Positions 1 to 5,979 of a stretch of DNA of 6,043 nt are shown piece by piece. A program made the position numbers and the translations under genes. The stretch covers positions 1-6,043 of the forward strand of contig JAUPLK010000108.1 in assembly GCA_030836925.1 (NCBI GenBank). The letters are read 5' to 3'. This DNA is from Pseudomonadota bacterium (GTDB taxonomy: Bacteria; Pseudomonadota; Gammaproteobacteria; Steroidobacterales; GCA-2729495). The notes under the pieces were generated by a model. The model saw nothing but the letters and a program-made list of their open reading frames with translations, did not search any database and was not told the origin of the DNA. The stretch's first letter is position 1. Each line of letters begins with the position of its first letter.

Positions 1-560
1 GGCCGGATGATTGCCAGCAGCAGTTGCGCACGGCCCTGGCCATGGGTGCCGACCGCGCCATCCTCGTGCAGACAAATGTGGAACTGGAGCCGCTGGGTGC
101 AGCCCGCAGCCTGCTGAAGATCATCGCGCGGGAACAGCCGGAACTGGTGCTGATGGGCAAACAGGCCATCGATGACGACTGCAGCCAGACCGGCCAGATG
201 CTGGCGGCGCTGTGGGGCCGTCCGCAAGCCACTTTCGCCTCGAAGATCGATATCGCCGGCCAGGCCGCGCGCGTTACGCGCGAAGTCGATGCAGGACTCG
301 AGGTCATCGAGGTCGATCTGCCTGCGGTCATCACTACCGACCTGCGTCTCAACGAGCCCCGTTACGTCAAACTGCCGGACATCATGAAGGCCAAGAAAAA
401 ACCGATCGAGACTGTCACGCTCGAGAGTCTTGGCGCCGATACCAGCGTCAAACTGCGTACTCTCAGGCACGAAGCGCCCGCACCGCGTGGCAAGGGCATC
501 CTGGTGAAGGACGTCCCTGCCCTGCTGGCTGCGCTGCGCGAACGGGGGTTGTCGGCATGA
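1..560 (+). CDS. etfB: Electron transfer flavoprotein beta subunit, 3' part (5' end outside window)
   Basis: EtfB pairs with EtfA in the cytoplasmic ETF heterodimer, which takes electrons from acyl-CoA and related dehydrogenases and hands them to ETF:quinone oxidoreductase. The frame is open from base 3 and shows 185 residues before TGA at 558-560. The family is about 250 residues long, so roughly 65 N-terminal residues lie outside the window. Visible marks are the AMP-binding segment GKQAIDDDCSQTGQ (visible residues 52-65) and the dehydrogenase-docking loop LPDIMKAKKK (124-133) after the family motif LRLNEPRYV. An internal TTG at base 24 is not the start, because the sequence before it (PDDCQQQ) still reads as EtfB. 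The stop overlaps the etfA start by four bases (ATGA), implying one operon and translational coupling. Identification is by recognised family motifs; nothing looks damaged. Confidence 0.96.
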   Translation, partial: PDDCQQQLRTALAMGADRAILVQTNVELEPLGAARSLLKIIAREQPELVLMGKQAIDDDCSQTGQMLAALWGRPQATFASKIDIAGQAARVTREVDAGLEVIEVDLPAVITTDLRLNEPRYVKLPDIMKAKKKPIETVTLESLGADTSVKLRTLRHEAPAPRGKGILVKDVPALLAALRERGLSA

Positions 561-1495
561 GCAGGATCCTCGTCATCGGCGAACACGACGGGCAGCACAT
601 CCAGCAAAGCACGGCACGCTGCCTGAACTGTGCACAGCAGATCGAAGCCACCGGTGCCGATGTGGTGATATTCGCCGCAGCCGGCACGGCGGTCGCCGCA
701 GAAGCGGCGGAACTCGGCGGCGTGAAGCGCGTGCTGCTGGTCGAACAGGCCGGCAGCGGCGCACTGGCCGCGGTGCTCGCACCGCAGATCCTTGCACTGG
801 CAGCCGGCTACGACTGCATTTTGGCGCCATCCACCACCTTCGGGCGGGATCTGCTGCCCCGGGTGGCTGCGCTGCTCGGTGTCGCCCAGGTCAGCGACAT
901 CATGGCGGTGCTCGGCCCGCGCAGCTTCAAGCGTCCCATCTACGCTGGCAATGCGATCGTCACGGTCGAGGTTCCGGAAGCCCAGACGCTGATCGGCACG
1001 GTGCGCAGCGCCTCCTTCAAGCCGCTCGACAATGGTGCCGGTGCACCAGTCGAAACCATCAGTGTCAGCGCAGAAATCCCCACGCACACGCGATTTGTCG
1101 AGCTGCAGTCCGGTTCCAGCGAGCGGCCCGACCTGCAGAGCGCAAAGATCGTGATATCGGGTGGCCGCGGCGTCGGCAGTGCAGAAAACTTCGGGCAACT
1201 CTATGCGCTGGCCGATCGCATGGGTGCGGCAGTCGGCGCTTCACGCGCTGCCGTTGATGCCGGCTTTGTGCCCAACGAGATGCAGGTCGGCCAGACCGGC
1301 AAGATCATCGCACCGGATTTCTATCTGGCCTTCGGCATTTCAGGCGCGATCCAGCACATCACCGGCATCAAGGATGCCGGCACCATCGTGGCCATCAACA
1401 AGGATCCCGAAGCGCCGATCTTCGAAGTGGCCGACATCGGTCTGGTCGGCGACCTGTTTGCGGTAATCGGGGAAATCAACCAGCAACTGCGCTGA
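557..1495 (+). CDS. etfA: Electron transfer flavoprotein alpha subunit
   Basis: EtfA is the FAD-binding subunit of ETF, working with EtfB in fatty-acid and amino-acid oxidation. The product is 312 residues, normal for the family. The N-terminal half (MSRILVIGEHDG onward) is the alpha/beta domain packing against EtfB. The C-terminal half is the FAD domain: SGGRGVG (201-207), SR at 229-230, QVGQTGK (243-249), and the ETF-alpha signature running from YLAFGISGAIQH (256-267) to VAINKD (278-283). These include the Ser-Arg pair and the His (H267) that contact the flavin in known ETFs. The start at 557 is chosen because it overlaps the etfB stop, gives the usual N-terminus and has a G-rich stretch (CGGGGG) about 8 bases upstream. 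The same frame is open further upstream only as a shadow of etfB. The gene converges on the aldolase gene 47 bp away. Confidence 0.97.
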   Translation: MSRILVIGEHDGQHIQQSTARCLNCAQQIEATGADVVIFAAAGTAVAAEAAELGGVKRVLLVEQAGSGALAAVLAPQILALAAGYDCILAPSTTFGRDLLPRVAALLGVAQVSDIMAVLGPRSFKRPIYAGNAIVTVEVPEAQTLIGTVRSASFKPLDNGAGAPVETISVSAEIPTHTRFVELQSGSSERPDLQSAKIVISGGRGVGSAENFGQLYALADRMGAAVGASRAAVDAGFVPNEMQVGQTGKIIAPDFYLAFGISGAIQHITGIKDAGTIVAINKDPEAPIFEVADIGLVGDLFAVIGEINQQLR

Positions 1496-1501
1496 GGGCC
1501 A

Positions 1502-1550
1502 ATCGTTGTTGCCTGCCATCAGCCCGGCTGGTTGCAGGACAATCAACGAT
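1502..1550. terminator. Long imperfect hairpin between convergent etfA and aldolase genes, possible bidirectional terminator
   Basis: The two arms pair as ATCGTTG (1502-1508) with CAACGAT (1544-1550), TTG (1509-1511) with CAA (1540-1542), and CCTGC (1512-1516) with GCAGG (1534-1538). Single-base bulges sit at 1539 and 1543. An inner stem CAGC (1520-1523) / GCTG (1527-1530) caps the structure. It fills the gap between two convergent genes, where a two-way terminator would be expected, and its right arm covers the last codons of the aldolase gene. No good U-tract follows on either strand, so a classical intrinsic terminator is not proven. It could instead protect 3' ends or block read-through by pausing. 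Confidence 0.5.
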
Positions 1551-2562
1551 AACGTTTGGCCATGTCCTCAAGGCTGATCTTCGGCACCTTGTCGGCCCAG
1601 CCGGCCTGGCCGAAGGCGATCATCCGCTCCTTGACCACCTGCGCCATCGCTTCGCGGGCTGGCTTCATGTAGTCACGCGGGTCGAACTTGTCCGGCGATT
1701 CAGCGAGCAGCTTGCGCACTGCACCGGTCATTGCCAGGCGATTGTCAGTATCCACATTGATCTTGCGCACACCGTGCTTGATGCCCTTCTGGATCGCCTC
1801 GACCGGCACGCCGTAGCTTTCCTTCATTTTGCCGCCGTACTTGTTGATGAGGTCGACCAGTTCGCGCGGCACGCTGCTGGAACCGTGCATCACCAGGTGC
1901 GTATTCGGCAGCCGGCGGTGGATTTCCTCGATCAGGTCCATCTTGAGCACGTCACCGGAAGGCTTGCGGGTGAACTTGTAGGCACCGTGACTGGTGCCGA
2001 TGGCCACGGCCAGCGCATCGCAACCGGTGTCTGCCACAAAACGCTCGGCCTCATCCGGATCAGTGAGGTGCGCCAGCGCCTCGTCGCCGCTCAGGCCTGC
2101 CCCGTGCCCATCCTCGATGCCGCCCAGGCAGCCGATCTCGGCCTCCACGGTGACACCCAATGCGTGCGCCCGCTTGACGACCTCGCGGGTCACCTTGACG
2201 TTGTATTCGTAGGTGGCCGGGGTCTTGCCATCTTCCTGCAGCGAACCATCCATCATCACCGACGTGAAGCCCTGGTCGATCGCACTGAAGCAGGTCGCCG
2301 GGCTGTTGCCGTGATCCTGGTGCATGGCGATCGGGATGTTCGGGTTCAGCTCGGAGGCCGCCAGCATCAGGTGGCGCAGGTAATTGTCGTTGGTGAAGGA
2401 CCGTGCTCCGCGGCTGGCCTGGACGATGACCGGGCTGTTGGTCTCGGTGGCCGCCATCATGATGGCCTGGATCTGCTCCATGTTGTTGACGTTGAAGGCA
2501 CCCACGCCATAGTCATGTTCGGCGGCATGGTCGAGCAGTACGCGCATCGGCAGCAGTGGCAT
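1543..2562 (-). CDS. fba: Class II fructose-bisphosphate aldolase, Calvin-cycle subtype
   Basis: This zinc-dependent cytoplasmic enzyme reversibly cleaves fructose 1,6-bisphosphate to dihydroxyacetone phosphate and glyceraldehyde 3-phosphate in glycolysis and gluconeogenesis, or the Calvin cycle where present. The product is 339 residues, as expected for the CbbA-like class II subtype. Visible motifs are GAFNVNNMEQ (21-30), MHQDHG (80-85) with catalytic Asp83 and zinc ligand His84, VEAEIGCLGG (139-148), GTSHGAYKF (189-197) with His192, VMHGSSS (224-230) with His226, and INVDTD (268-273). His192 and His226 are the further zinc-ligand candidates. The start at 2562 fits family N-termini, and GGGGA lies about 7 bases upstream; Met6 would truncate the first strand. 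It follows the membrane-protein gene by 61 bp, with a possible promoter in that gap. No Rubisco or phosphoribulokinase is visible, so subtype similarity does not by itself mean autotrophy. Confidence 0.97.
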   Translation of the reverse strand: MPLLPMRVLLDHAAEHDYGVGAFNVNNMEQIQAIMMAATETNSPVIVQASRGARSFTNDNYLRHLMLAASELNPNIPIAMHQDHGNSPATCFSAIDQGFTSVMMDGSLQEDGKTPATYEYNVKVTREVVKRAHALGVTVEAEIGCLGGIEDGHGAGLSGDEALAHLTDPDEAERFVADTGCDALAVAIGTSHGAYKFTRKPSGDVLKMDLIEEIHRRLPNTHLVMHGSSSVPRELVDLINKYGGKMKESYGVPVEAIQKGIKHGVRKINVDTDNRLAMTGAVRKLLAESPDKFDPRDYMKPAREAMAQVVKERMIAFGQAGWADKVPKISLEDMAKRYR

Positions 2563-2623
2563 GATCGTTTCCCCGGAAAAGTGAGCTCAGGCGAAAAAGT
2601 ATAGGCCAAACGGTCGGCTATGA
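2563..2623 (-). promoter_or_regulatory. Possible sigma70-type promoter for the aldolase gene
   Basis: On the minus strand the gap contains TATACT (2603-2598), five of six matches to the -10 consensus, in an A/T-rich patch unlike its surroundings. The -35 region is poor: TGATCA or CTGATC at a spacing of 17-18 bases, three of six matches. Transcription would start near 2590 and give a leader of about 25 bases holding the GGGGA ribosome binding site. Read-through from the upstream membrane-protein gene is also possible. Confidence 0.35.
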
Positions 2624-3325
2624 TCAGCCGCCCATGCCCGGCTTCCAGATACCCAGCCAGGCCGACAGCGCGACACCGATCCAGATCGCCCAGACATAGG
2701 GCCGGCACGCCATGATGCCGTCATGCATCAGTTTGTCGCTGTCCGGCGTGGCGCCCTTCGAGGCCAGCGTCCTGAAGCCCTCGATGAAGGGTGGCAATTT
2801 GCGCCGGATCATGAAGCCGCAGAAGATCAGGAAAGCGAAAATCGTCAGCTTGGCCGCCAGCCAGGGGAACTCCTGCAATGGCCCGGTGATCCAGTGATAG
2901 ATCACCGATCCGAGCAAACCGAAGATCATCAAGAAACGGAACCAGTAGTCGCCCTTGGCGAGCATCCGCCCGAAGTCGGTACCCTCCTTCGCATGCACCG
3001 TGTGCACCACCCAGACCCAGATCGGGCCGAGCGCCACGATCGCGATCGTCTGCCACAGCGGATGCTCGTAGCCGACGAACTCGGCGAGGATACCGCCGAC
3101 CGTCAGCATCAGCGCCATGCAGTAGCGCGGCAGCATGTCGAGATTGATGAAGATCTTGAAGGCGGTCAGTCGTGCGTCGCGCGACAGTTTGTCGTTGATG
3201 ACGAATGTACTGGAGTAGAACACCCCCGCATCGCCGCCGAGCCAGTACACGAACAGCAGTATGTGCACGAACTTCAGGGTGGCATAGGCAAACGGCAGCG
3301 TCTGGACGACCTGCATCTCTTCCAT
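2624..3325 (-). CDS. Conserved-looking six-helix integral membrane protein, function unknown
   Basis: The product is 233 residues, with six hydrophobic segments at about 12-38, 66-86, 91-110, 128-147, 153-173 and 208-227. I do not recognise a named family. The first segment carries LKFVHILLFVYWLGGDAGVFY (in the region 17-37) with a buried His21 and an aromatic/Gly-rich stretch. His108, His111 and His144 lie at or near the ends of other helices. Such a pattern recalls small haem-binding or CopD-like membrane proteins, but that is inference only. A basic loop RRKLPPF (174-180) suggests a cytoplasmic side. The start at 3325 has GGGAA about 8 bases upstream. Met4 is the alternative, but its nearest purine run (GGAAGAG) abuts the codon. 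The gene begins 26 bp after the peroxiredoxin stop, so co-transcription is likely. Confidence 0.85.
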   Translation of the reverse strand: MEEMQVVQTLPFAYATLKFVHILLFVYWLGGDAGVFYSSTFVINDKLSRDARLTAFKIFINLDMLPRYCMALMLTVGGILAEFVGYEHPLWQTIAIVALGPIWVWVVHTVHAKEGTDFGRMLAKGDYWFRFLMIFGLLGSVIYHWITGPLQEFPWLAAKLTIFAFLIFCGFMIRRKLPPFIEGFRTLASKGATPDSDKLMHDGIMACRPYVWAIWIGVALSAWLGIWKPGMGG

Positions 3326-3351
3326 GGTTCAGTTCCCGGTCTGGATTGTTA

Positions 3352-3834
3352 TCAGAGTTGCTTGAGCACGCACTCGGCCGTGCTTACCTTGAACTCGCGC
3401 GGTGCCTCGACGTTGAGCTCGGTGACCACACCGTCGTCGACGACCATCGAGAAACGCTGACTGCGTGTCCCGAGGCCGAAGCCGCTGCCATCCAGTTCGA
3501 GGCCCAGCGCACGGGTGTACTCCGCATTGCCGTCCGCGAGCATCAGGATCCTGTCGCCGACACCGCGGTCCTTGCCCCATGCGTCCATCACGAACACGTC
3601 GTTGACCGACATGCAGGCAATCGTCGCCACGCCTTTGGCCTTGATCTCGGCCGCGTTCTTGACGTAACCGGGCAGATGGCTGTTGGAGCAGGTGGGCGTG
3701 AACGCCCCCGGCACGGAGAAAAACACCACTTTTTTGCCACCAAACAGCTCTTGCGTGCTGATCGATCCGGGCGCGCCATTGGTCATGACGGCAAACTTGC
3801 CCTCGGGTACACGGTCGCCGACTTTGATGGTCAT
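3352..3834 (-). CDS. Peroxiredoxin, Prx5/type II family
   Basis: This is a thiol peroxidase that reduces hydrogen peroxide and alkyl hydroperoxides in the cytoplasm; electrons probably come from glutathione/glutaredoxin or thioredoxin. The 160-residue product is normal for the group. The active-site motif is PGAFTPTCS (42-50) with peroxidatic Cys49 and the conserved Pro42 and Thr46. RSQRFSMVV (124-132) supplies the conserved Arg127. CMSVNDVFVMDAW (74-86) holds Cys74, the position of the second Cys in plant type II enzymes, and a further Cys155 lies near the C-terminus, so the resolving cysteine is not certain from sequence. No glutaredoxin domain is fused. The start at 3834 has an excellent AAGGAG six bases upstream. 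A possible promoter lies in the preceding gap, and the gene appears to lead a two-gene unit with the membrane protein downstream. Confidence 0.95.
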   Translation of the reverse strand: MTIKVGDRVPEGKFAVMTNGAPGSISTQELFGGKKVVFFSVPGAFTPTCSNSHLPGYVKNAAEIKAKGVATIACMSVNDVFVMDAWGKDRGVGDRILMLADGNAEYTRALGLELDGSGFGLGTRSQRFSMVVDDGVVTELNVEAPREFKVSTAECVLKQL

Positions 3835-3920
3835 GGAGATCTCCTTGCCTGGGCGGTGGAAGTGGTGCGGGATTGTACAGTGCCAGTTGCGTGCAGGCAG
3901 CCGGCCTGCCGGAAGCGTCC
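3835..3920 (-). promoter_or_regulatory. Possible promoter for the peroxiredoxin gene
   Basis: On the minus strand TACAAT (3877-3872) matches the -10 consensus at five of six positions. The best -35 at 17 bases is CTGCCT, only three of six. Transcription would begin near 3865 and leave a leader of about 30 bases with the strong AAGGAG site. A short inverted repeat GGCAG/CTGCC (3896-3910, five-base loop) lies just upstream, between this promoter and the stop of the preceding gene, and has no T-run. No clear OxyR-type site was made out. Confidence 0.35.
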
Positions 3921-4211
3921 TCAGGGCGGGCTTGGAGGCTGGGGGACGATGAATACCGGCATGGGCTCTGTCGGCGCCGGATCGGCCGCCATGATGGCGA
4001 GCAGCTTCTGCATGCTGGCGAGAAAGGTATCGAAGCCCAGGAACACCAGACCGACGACCAGCAGTGCAGCCGCCAGGCTGACTCCATACTGCCAGTAGCG
4101 CCCCGGTCTTTGCCGTCGATTGTCGGCGGCAAATTCCCGCGCACGCTCTGCTATGGCACGCTGAAGCACGCTGCCTTCATCGGCCGGATCAGCCATCTTC
4201 AAAAACCACAC
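3921..4211 (-). CDS. Small single-pass membrane protein, function unknown
   Basis: The product is 96 residues from a GTG at 4211, or 91 from ATG at 4196. The choice is unsettled: AAGGA lies about 12 bases before the GTG, while the ATG has only TTGAAG touching it. The N-terminal 40 residues are soluble and highly charged (VLQRAIAERAREFAADNRRQRPGR in the region 15-38). One hydrophobic helix follows at about 42-61, and then a short tail ending in a proline-rich stretch (PAPTEPMP and PQPPSPP). The basic cluster before the helix predicts an N-in topology with the proline tail in the periplasm. It starts 15 bases after the SnoaL-like gene stop, so it is probably expressed with it. I recognise no family; coding is supported by spacing, composition and the membrane pattern. 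Confidence 0.7.
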   Translation of the reverse strand: MWFLKMADPADEGSVLQRAIAERAREFAADNRRQRPGRYWQYGVSLAAALLVVGLVFLGFDTFLASMQKLLAIMAADPAPTEPMPVFIVPQPPSPP

Positions 4212-4226
4212 ACCCGCAATACATCC

Positions 4227-4802
4227 TTACTTCCATCGCTGCATTGCGCGTTCATGGCAGGGCTGGAACTTCTCCGCATCGACATCACGCTCCATCAGTC
4301 TTGTCAGATACATCGAGGCCGTCATGGGTGATTCGGCCCAGTGTATGTAACGCCAGCCCTCGGCCGTGCGGCGCAGGACGGCACTGACGCGCACTTCCTC
4401 GCCAATGGGCTTGCGGCCGATGATCTTCATTTCGAAGTGCATCCACCATGCCACGATTGCGAGGTCCGGTACCGGGAACTTGACGTGGATCTCGCGCATT
4501 TCCTCGCGAATTCCCTGCACGGCCGGACTGGGCCTGGCAGGCGCCAGATAGCCACGCAGACGCTCCCAGCCAACGAACCAGTCGTCCTGCTCCTCGGCGA
4601 GATAGAAAGGCGTGGGCTCGGCCGGATCCCAAAGATCCAGCACGCTGGCAAAGTTCTGCGAATTCCAGGCCTCGGCGGTGGCATGAATCACGGCGATCAC
4701 GGCATTGCGATCATCTGACGCTGCAGCCGGGTTTCCGCTGTGGCTGGTCGACATACGCTCGGACTCGAAATGATCACTGATCTTGGGTCGTGCCATTTGC
4801 AT
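4227..4802 (-). CDS. NTF2/SnoaL-like fold protein, function unknown
   Basis: The product is 191 residues. An NTF2-like cone domain is suggested from about 33 to 160: an opening helix (RNAVIAVIHATAEAWNSQNF, 32-51) with the typical pattern AW.SQ.F..VL.LWD, then alternating strands including LAIVAWWMHFEMKI (114-127) and VSAVLRRTAEGWRYIHW (139-155). The GW.YIHW ending is usual for SnoaL-like/DUF4440-type proteins, which range from isomerases to binding proteins. No specific catalytic set can be assigned, so the substrate is unknown. The first 30 residues are polar and probably disordered, with no signal peptide. The start at 4802 lies just after GAGGAA; ATG codons at 4796 and 4754 are alternatives, 4796 having the more usual spacing. 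A hairpin sits directly upstream. The small membrane protein follows 15 bases after the stop. Confidence 0.85.
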   Translation of the reverse strand: MQMARPKISDHFESERMSTSHSGNPAAASDDRNAVIAVIHATAEAWNSQNFASVLDLWDPAEPTPFYLAEEQDDWFVGWERLRGYLAPARPSPAVQGIREEMREIHVKFPVPDLAIVAWWMHFEMKIIGRKPIGEEVRVSAVLRRTAEGWRYIHWAESPMTASMYLTRLMERDVDAEKFQPCHERAMQRWK

Positions 4803-4809
4803 TCGTTCC

Positions 4810-4829
4810 TCGGCGGTGGTTACCGCCGA
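4810..4829 (-). promoter_or_regulatory. Hairpin abutting the ribosome binding site of the SnoaL-like gene
   Basis: On the minus strand TCGGCGGT and ACCGCCGA form a perfect 8-bp GC-rich stem with an AACC loop. The final GA of the stem is also the first two bases of the GAGGAA ribosome binding site, so folding would partly mask the site. No T-run follows, which argues against an intrinsic terminator for the preceding gene. A role in translation control or mRNA stability is inference. Confidence 0.45.
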
Positions 4830-4865
4830 TCATGATGCGCATCGAATCGCCTGTCGTCCACCCTG

Positions 4866-5342
4866 TCAACTGCGAAAGCGCGCCGTCACCGAGAAGGGCA
4901 AGTCCCTGAGCGCGGCCCGAACGCGGCTGGACAATTCGCCATCGGTGAGCTTGCCCAGATCCAGCCTGATTTCCATGACGACCAGATCCCGCACATTGAC
5001 CGGGATCTGCTTGCGGTAACTGCCCAGCAATCTCGGTGCAGCGATCAGCAGAATCGGGGCGCCACCACTGGCCCGGGCGTCTTTGGCCAGCGCCGTCGAG
5101 ACCCGCCGGACGAAGACTTCTTCGACGTTTTCCCTGAGTCCGTGTTTGGCCTGGTAGGCATGGCGACCGCCGCCCACGCCGCTGGTTACCCGGCCAGGCG
5201 GCCCCGAGCCGAGCGCCCGTTCCCGCTGCCTGCCCTCCGGATTGATGAAGCACTGCAGTGGCTGCAGGGAACCACGCCGGCTGGGAAGTTCGTAGAGCTG
5301 GGCCTTGACCTTGTCGGCCACCAGGACGCGAAATGCTGTCAT
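4866..5342 (-). CDS. Host attachment family protein (Host_attach-like), function unknown
   Basis: The product is 158 residues and matches the family called 'host attachment protein' or 'protein required for attachment to host cells'; the name is historical and the biochemical role is undefined. Supporting features are the opening strand FRVLVADKVKAQLYEL (4-19), the stretch FINPEGRQRERALGSGPPGR (32-51), GGGRHAY (57-63), a helix ENVEEVFVRRVSTALAKDAR (71-90), PILLIAAPRLLGSYRKQI (95-112) resembling the family's LVAPPRFLG motif, and a C-terminal ELSSRVRAAL helix. There is no signal peptide, so it is probably cytoplasmic. The frame is open upstream to 5534 through a repeat, but 5342 is preferred: it starts at the family's first strand and has CGGAG about 8 bases upstream. 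A weak promoter candidate (TTGAGG 5437-5432, 18 bases, TAATGT 5413-5408) lies in the leader, near a GATCGC/GCGATC inverted repeat (5427-5444). Confidence 0.88.
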   Translation of the reverse strand: MTAFRVLVADKVKAQLYELPSRRGSLQPLQCFINPEGRQRERALGSGPPGRVTSGVGGGRHAYQAKHGLRENVEEVFVRRVSTALAKDARASGGAPILLIAAPRLLGSYRKQIPVNVRDLVVMEIRLDLGKLTDGELSSRVRAALRDLPFSVTARFRS

Positions 5343-5457
5343 CGTACTGCTCCGTTCATGGATCGTCGAAGGAAGCCTCGACTCGATCGGCGCAATCGGC
5401 AGGAGACACATTAGCAGGGATCGGACGATCGCCTCAATGCGATCCGGCAAGTCTGCA

Positions 5458-5500
5458 GGTACCGGGTTTGGCTTATTTGGCTTATTTGGCTTATTTGGCT
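5458..5500 (+). repeat. Left copy of inverted repeat, with three 9-bp tandem units
   Basis: The copy begins with GGTACCGGGTTT (5458-5469), followed by three perfect GGCTTATTT units at 5470-5478, 5479-5487 and 5488-5496 and a partial GGCT. Positions 5458-5489 match the reverse complement of 5948-5979 at 31 of 32 positions. It lies in the gap between the cytochrome stop and the host-attachment gene start. It is not a known insertion sequence end as far as I can tell, and there is no spacer structure that would suggest CRISPR. Confidence 0.9.
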
Positions 5501-5541
5501 CTTGCAGCAGCGCCACGCAACAAAGTGGCCGCACCGGCGTA

Positions 5542-5931
5542 CTACTGGGTCTGAGTCCAATCGATGATGGCCTGCCGCTCCGCCTCGGTCATCGTCACGC
5601 CCTTCTTCTTCATGTAGCTGGCCGGTGGCATGTCCTCTTCGGCCACCTCGCCGCGGATCTCCGCGAGGAGTTTCGGCAGCTGCCACTTGCTGGTGAAGGG
5701 AAATCCCTCATCCATGCCGAACTTGCGGTGGGCGCGCTTGCGCTTCTTCTCCGCCGTGGCTCGTGCCGCACCACTCAGGCTCGCCGGCATCACCCCATGA
5801 CAGTCGGCGCAGTGGATAGTGAAAGCACGCTCGACTGGGCCGGTATAGCTGGCAGGATCGGGCGCCTCGCCGGCTGCCCCACGGGCCGCGAGCAGGCCGA
5901 TGAATGCACAGGTTGCGAAGACGTGGAGCAT
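5542..5931 (-). CDS. Small exported c-type cytochrome with haem-binding domain
   Basis: The product is 129 residues with one haem attachment motif, CADCH (41-45), and a likely axial Met101 in EEDMPPASYM (98-107). The order CxxCH, a basic stretch (KKRKRAHRKF, 62-71), F..KWQLPKLLAEI (80-92), MPP..Y and the final TEAERQAIIDW (115-125) resembles the Pfam Haem_bd type of periplasmic monohaem protein. Its redox partner is unknown. Residues 1-21 form a hydrophobic signal-like segment (VFATCAFIGLLAARGAAG), which fits Sec export followed by haem attachment. The start at 5931 places the signal at the N-terminus but has no clear ribosome binding site and a weak n-region. Starts at 5982 or 6003 would add a repeat-encoded GFGLFGLFG stretch and two arginines and are less likely, because an upstream gene seems to end at 6000. 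The gene lies between inverted repeat copies. Confidence 0.85.
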   Translation of the reverse strand: MLHVFATCAFIGLLAARGAAGEAPDPASYTGPVERAFTIHCADCHGVMPASLSGAARATAEKKRKRAHRKFGMDEGFPFTSKWQLPKLLAEIRGEVAEEDMPPASYMKKKGVTMTEAERQAIIDWTQTQ

Positions 5932-5947
5932 GGATGGTCTACGCTGA

Positions 5948-5979
5948 CCAAATAAGCCAAATAAGCCAAACCCGGCACC
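5948..5979 (-). repeat. Right copy of inverted repeat, with two 9-bp tandem units
   Basis: On the minus strand this copy reads GGTGCCGGGTTT followed by two GGCTTATTT units and GG. It is the reverse complement of 5458-5489 with one mismatch (G for A at its fourth base, window position 5976). Plus-strand units AAATAAGCC occupy 5950-5958 and 5959-5967. It has one 9-bp unit fewer than the left copy, and lies 17 bases upstream of the cytochrome start. Confidence 0.9.

Noticed and set aside
212..556. Long in-frame upstream extension of etfA on the plus strand
   Set aside because: It is the out-of-frame shadow of etfB, whose motifs are intact; the real etfA start is the ATG overlapping the etfB stop.
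1543..2562. Calvin-type aldolase as evidence of carbon fixation
   Set aside because: This subtype is common in heterotrophic proteobacteria and no Rubisco or phosphoribulokinase is present in the window.
1774..2604. 276-codon open frame on the plus strand opposite the aldolase gene
   Set aside because: It is antisense to an unmistakable aldolase; the long frame follows from high GC and the codon bias of the real gene.
4810..4829. Intrinsic terminator for the host-attachment gene
   Set aside because: The stem is strong but no T-run follows; it leads straight into a ribosome binding site and start codon.
5470..5500. Short direct repeats as a CRISPR remnant
   Set aside because: Units are 9 bp and contiguous, with no spacers and no cas genes in view.
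5343..5534. N-terminal extension of the host-attachment protein containing PNKPNKPNKPN
   Set aside because: It comes from the tandem repeat and leader; the family begins at the strand starting at 5342, which has its own ribosome binding site.
5914..5945. Twin-arginine signal (QRRPS before the hydrophobic segment)
   Set aside because: The motif does not fit the Tat consensus, haem attachment to c-type cytochromes needs Sec export, and the arginines probably lie upstream of the true start.
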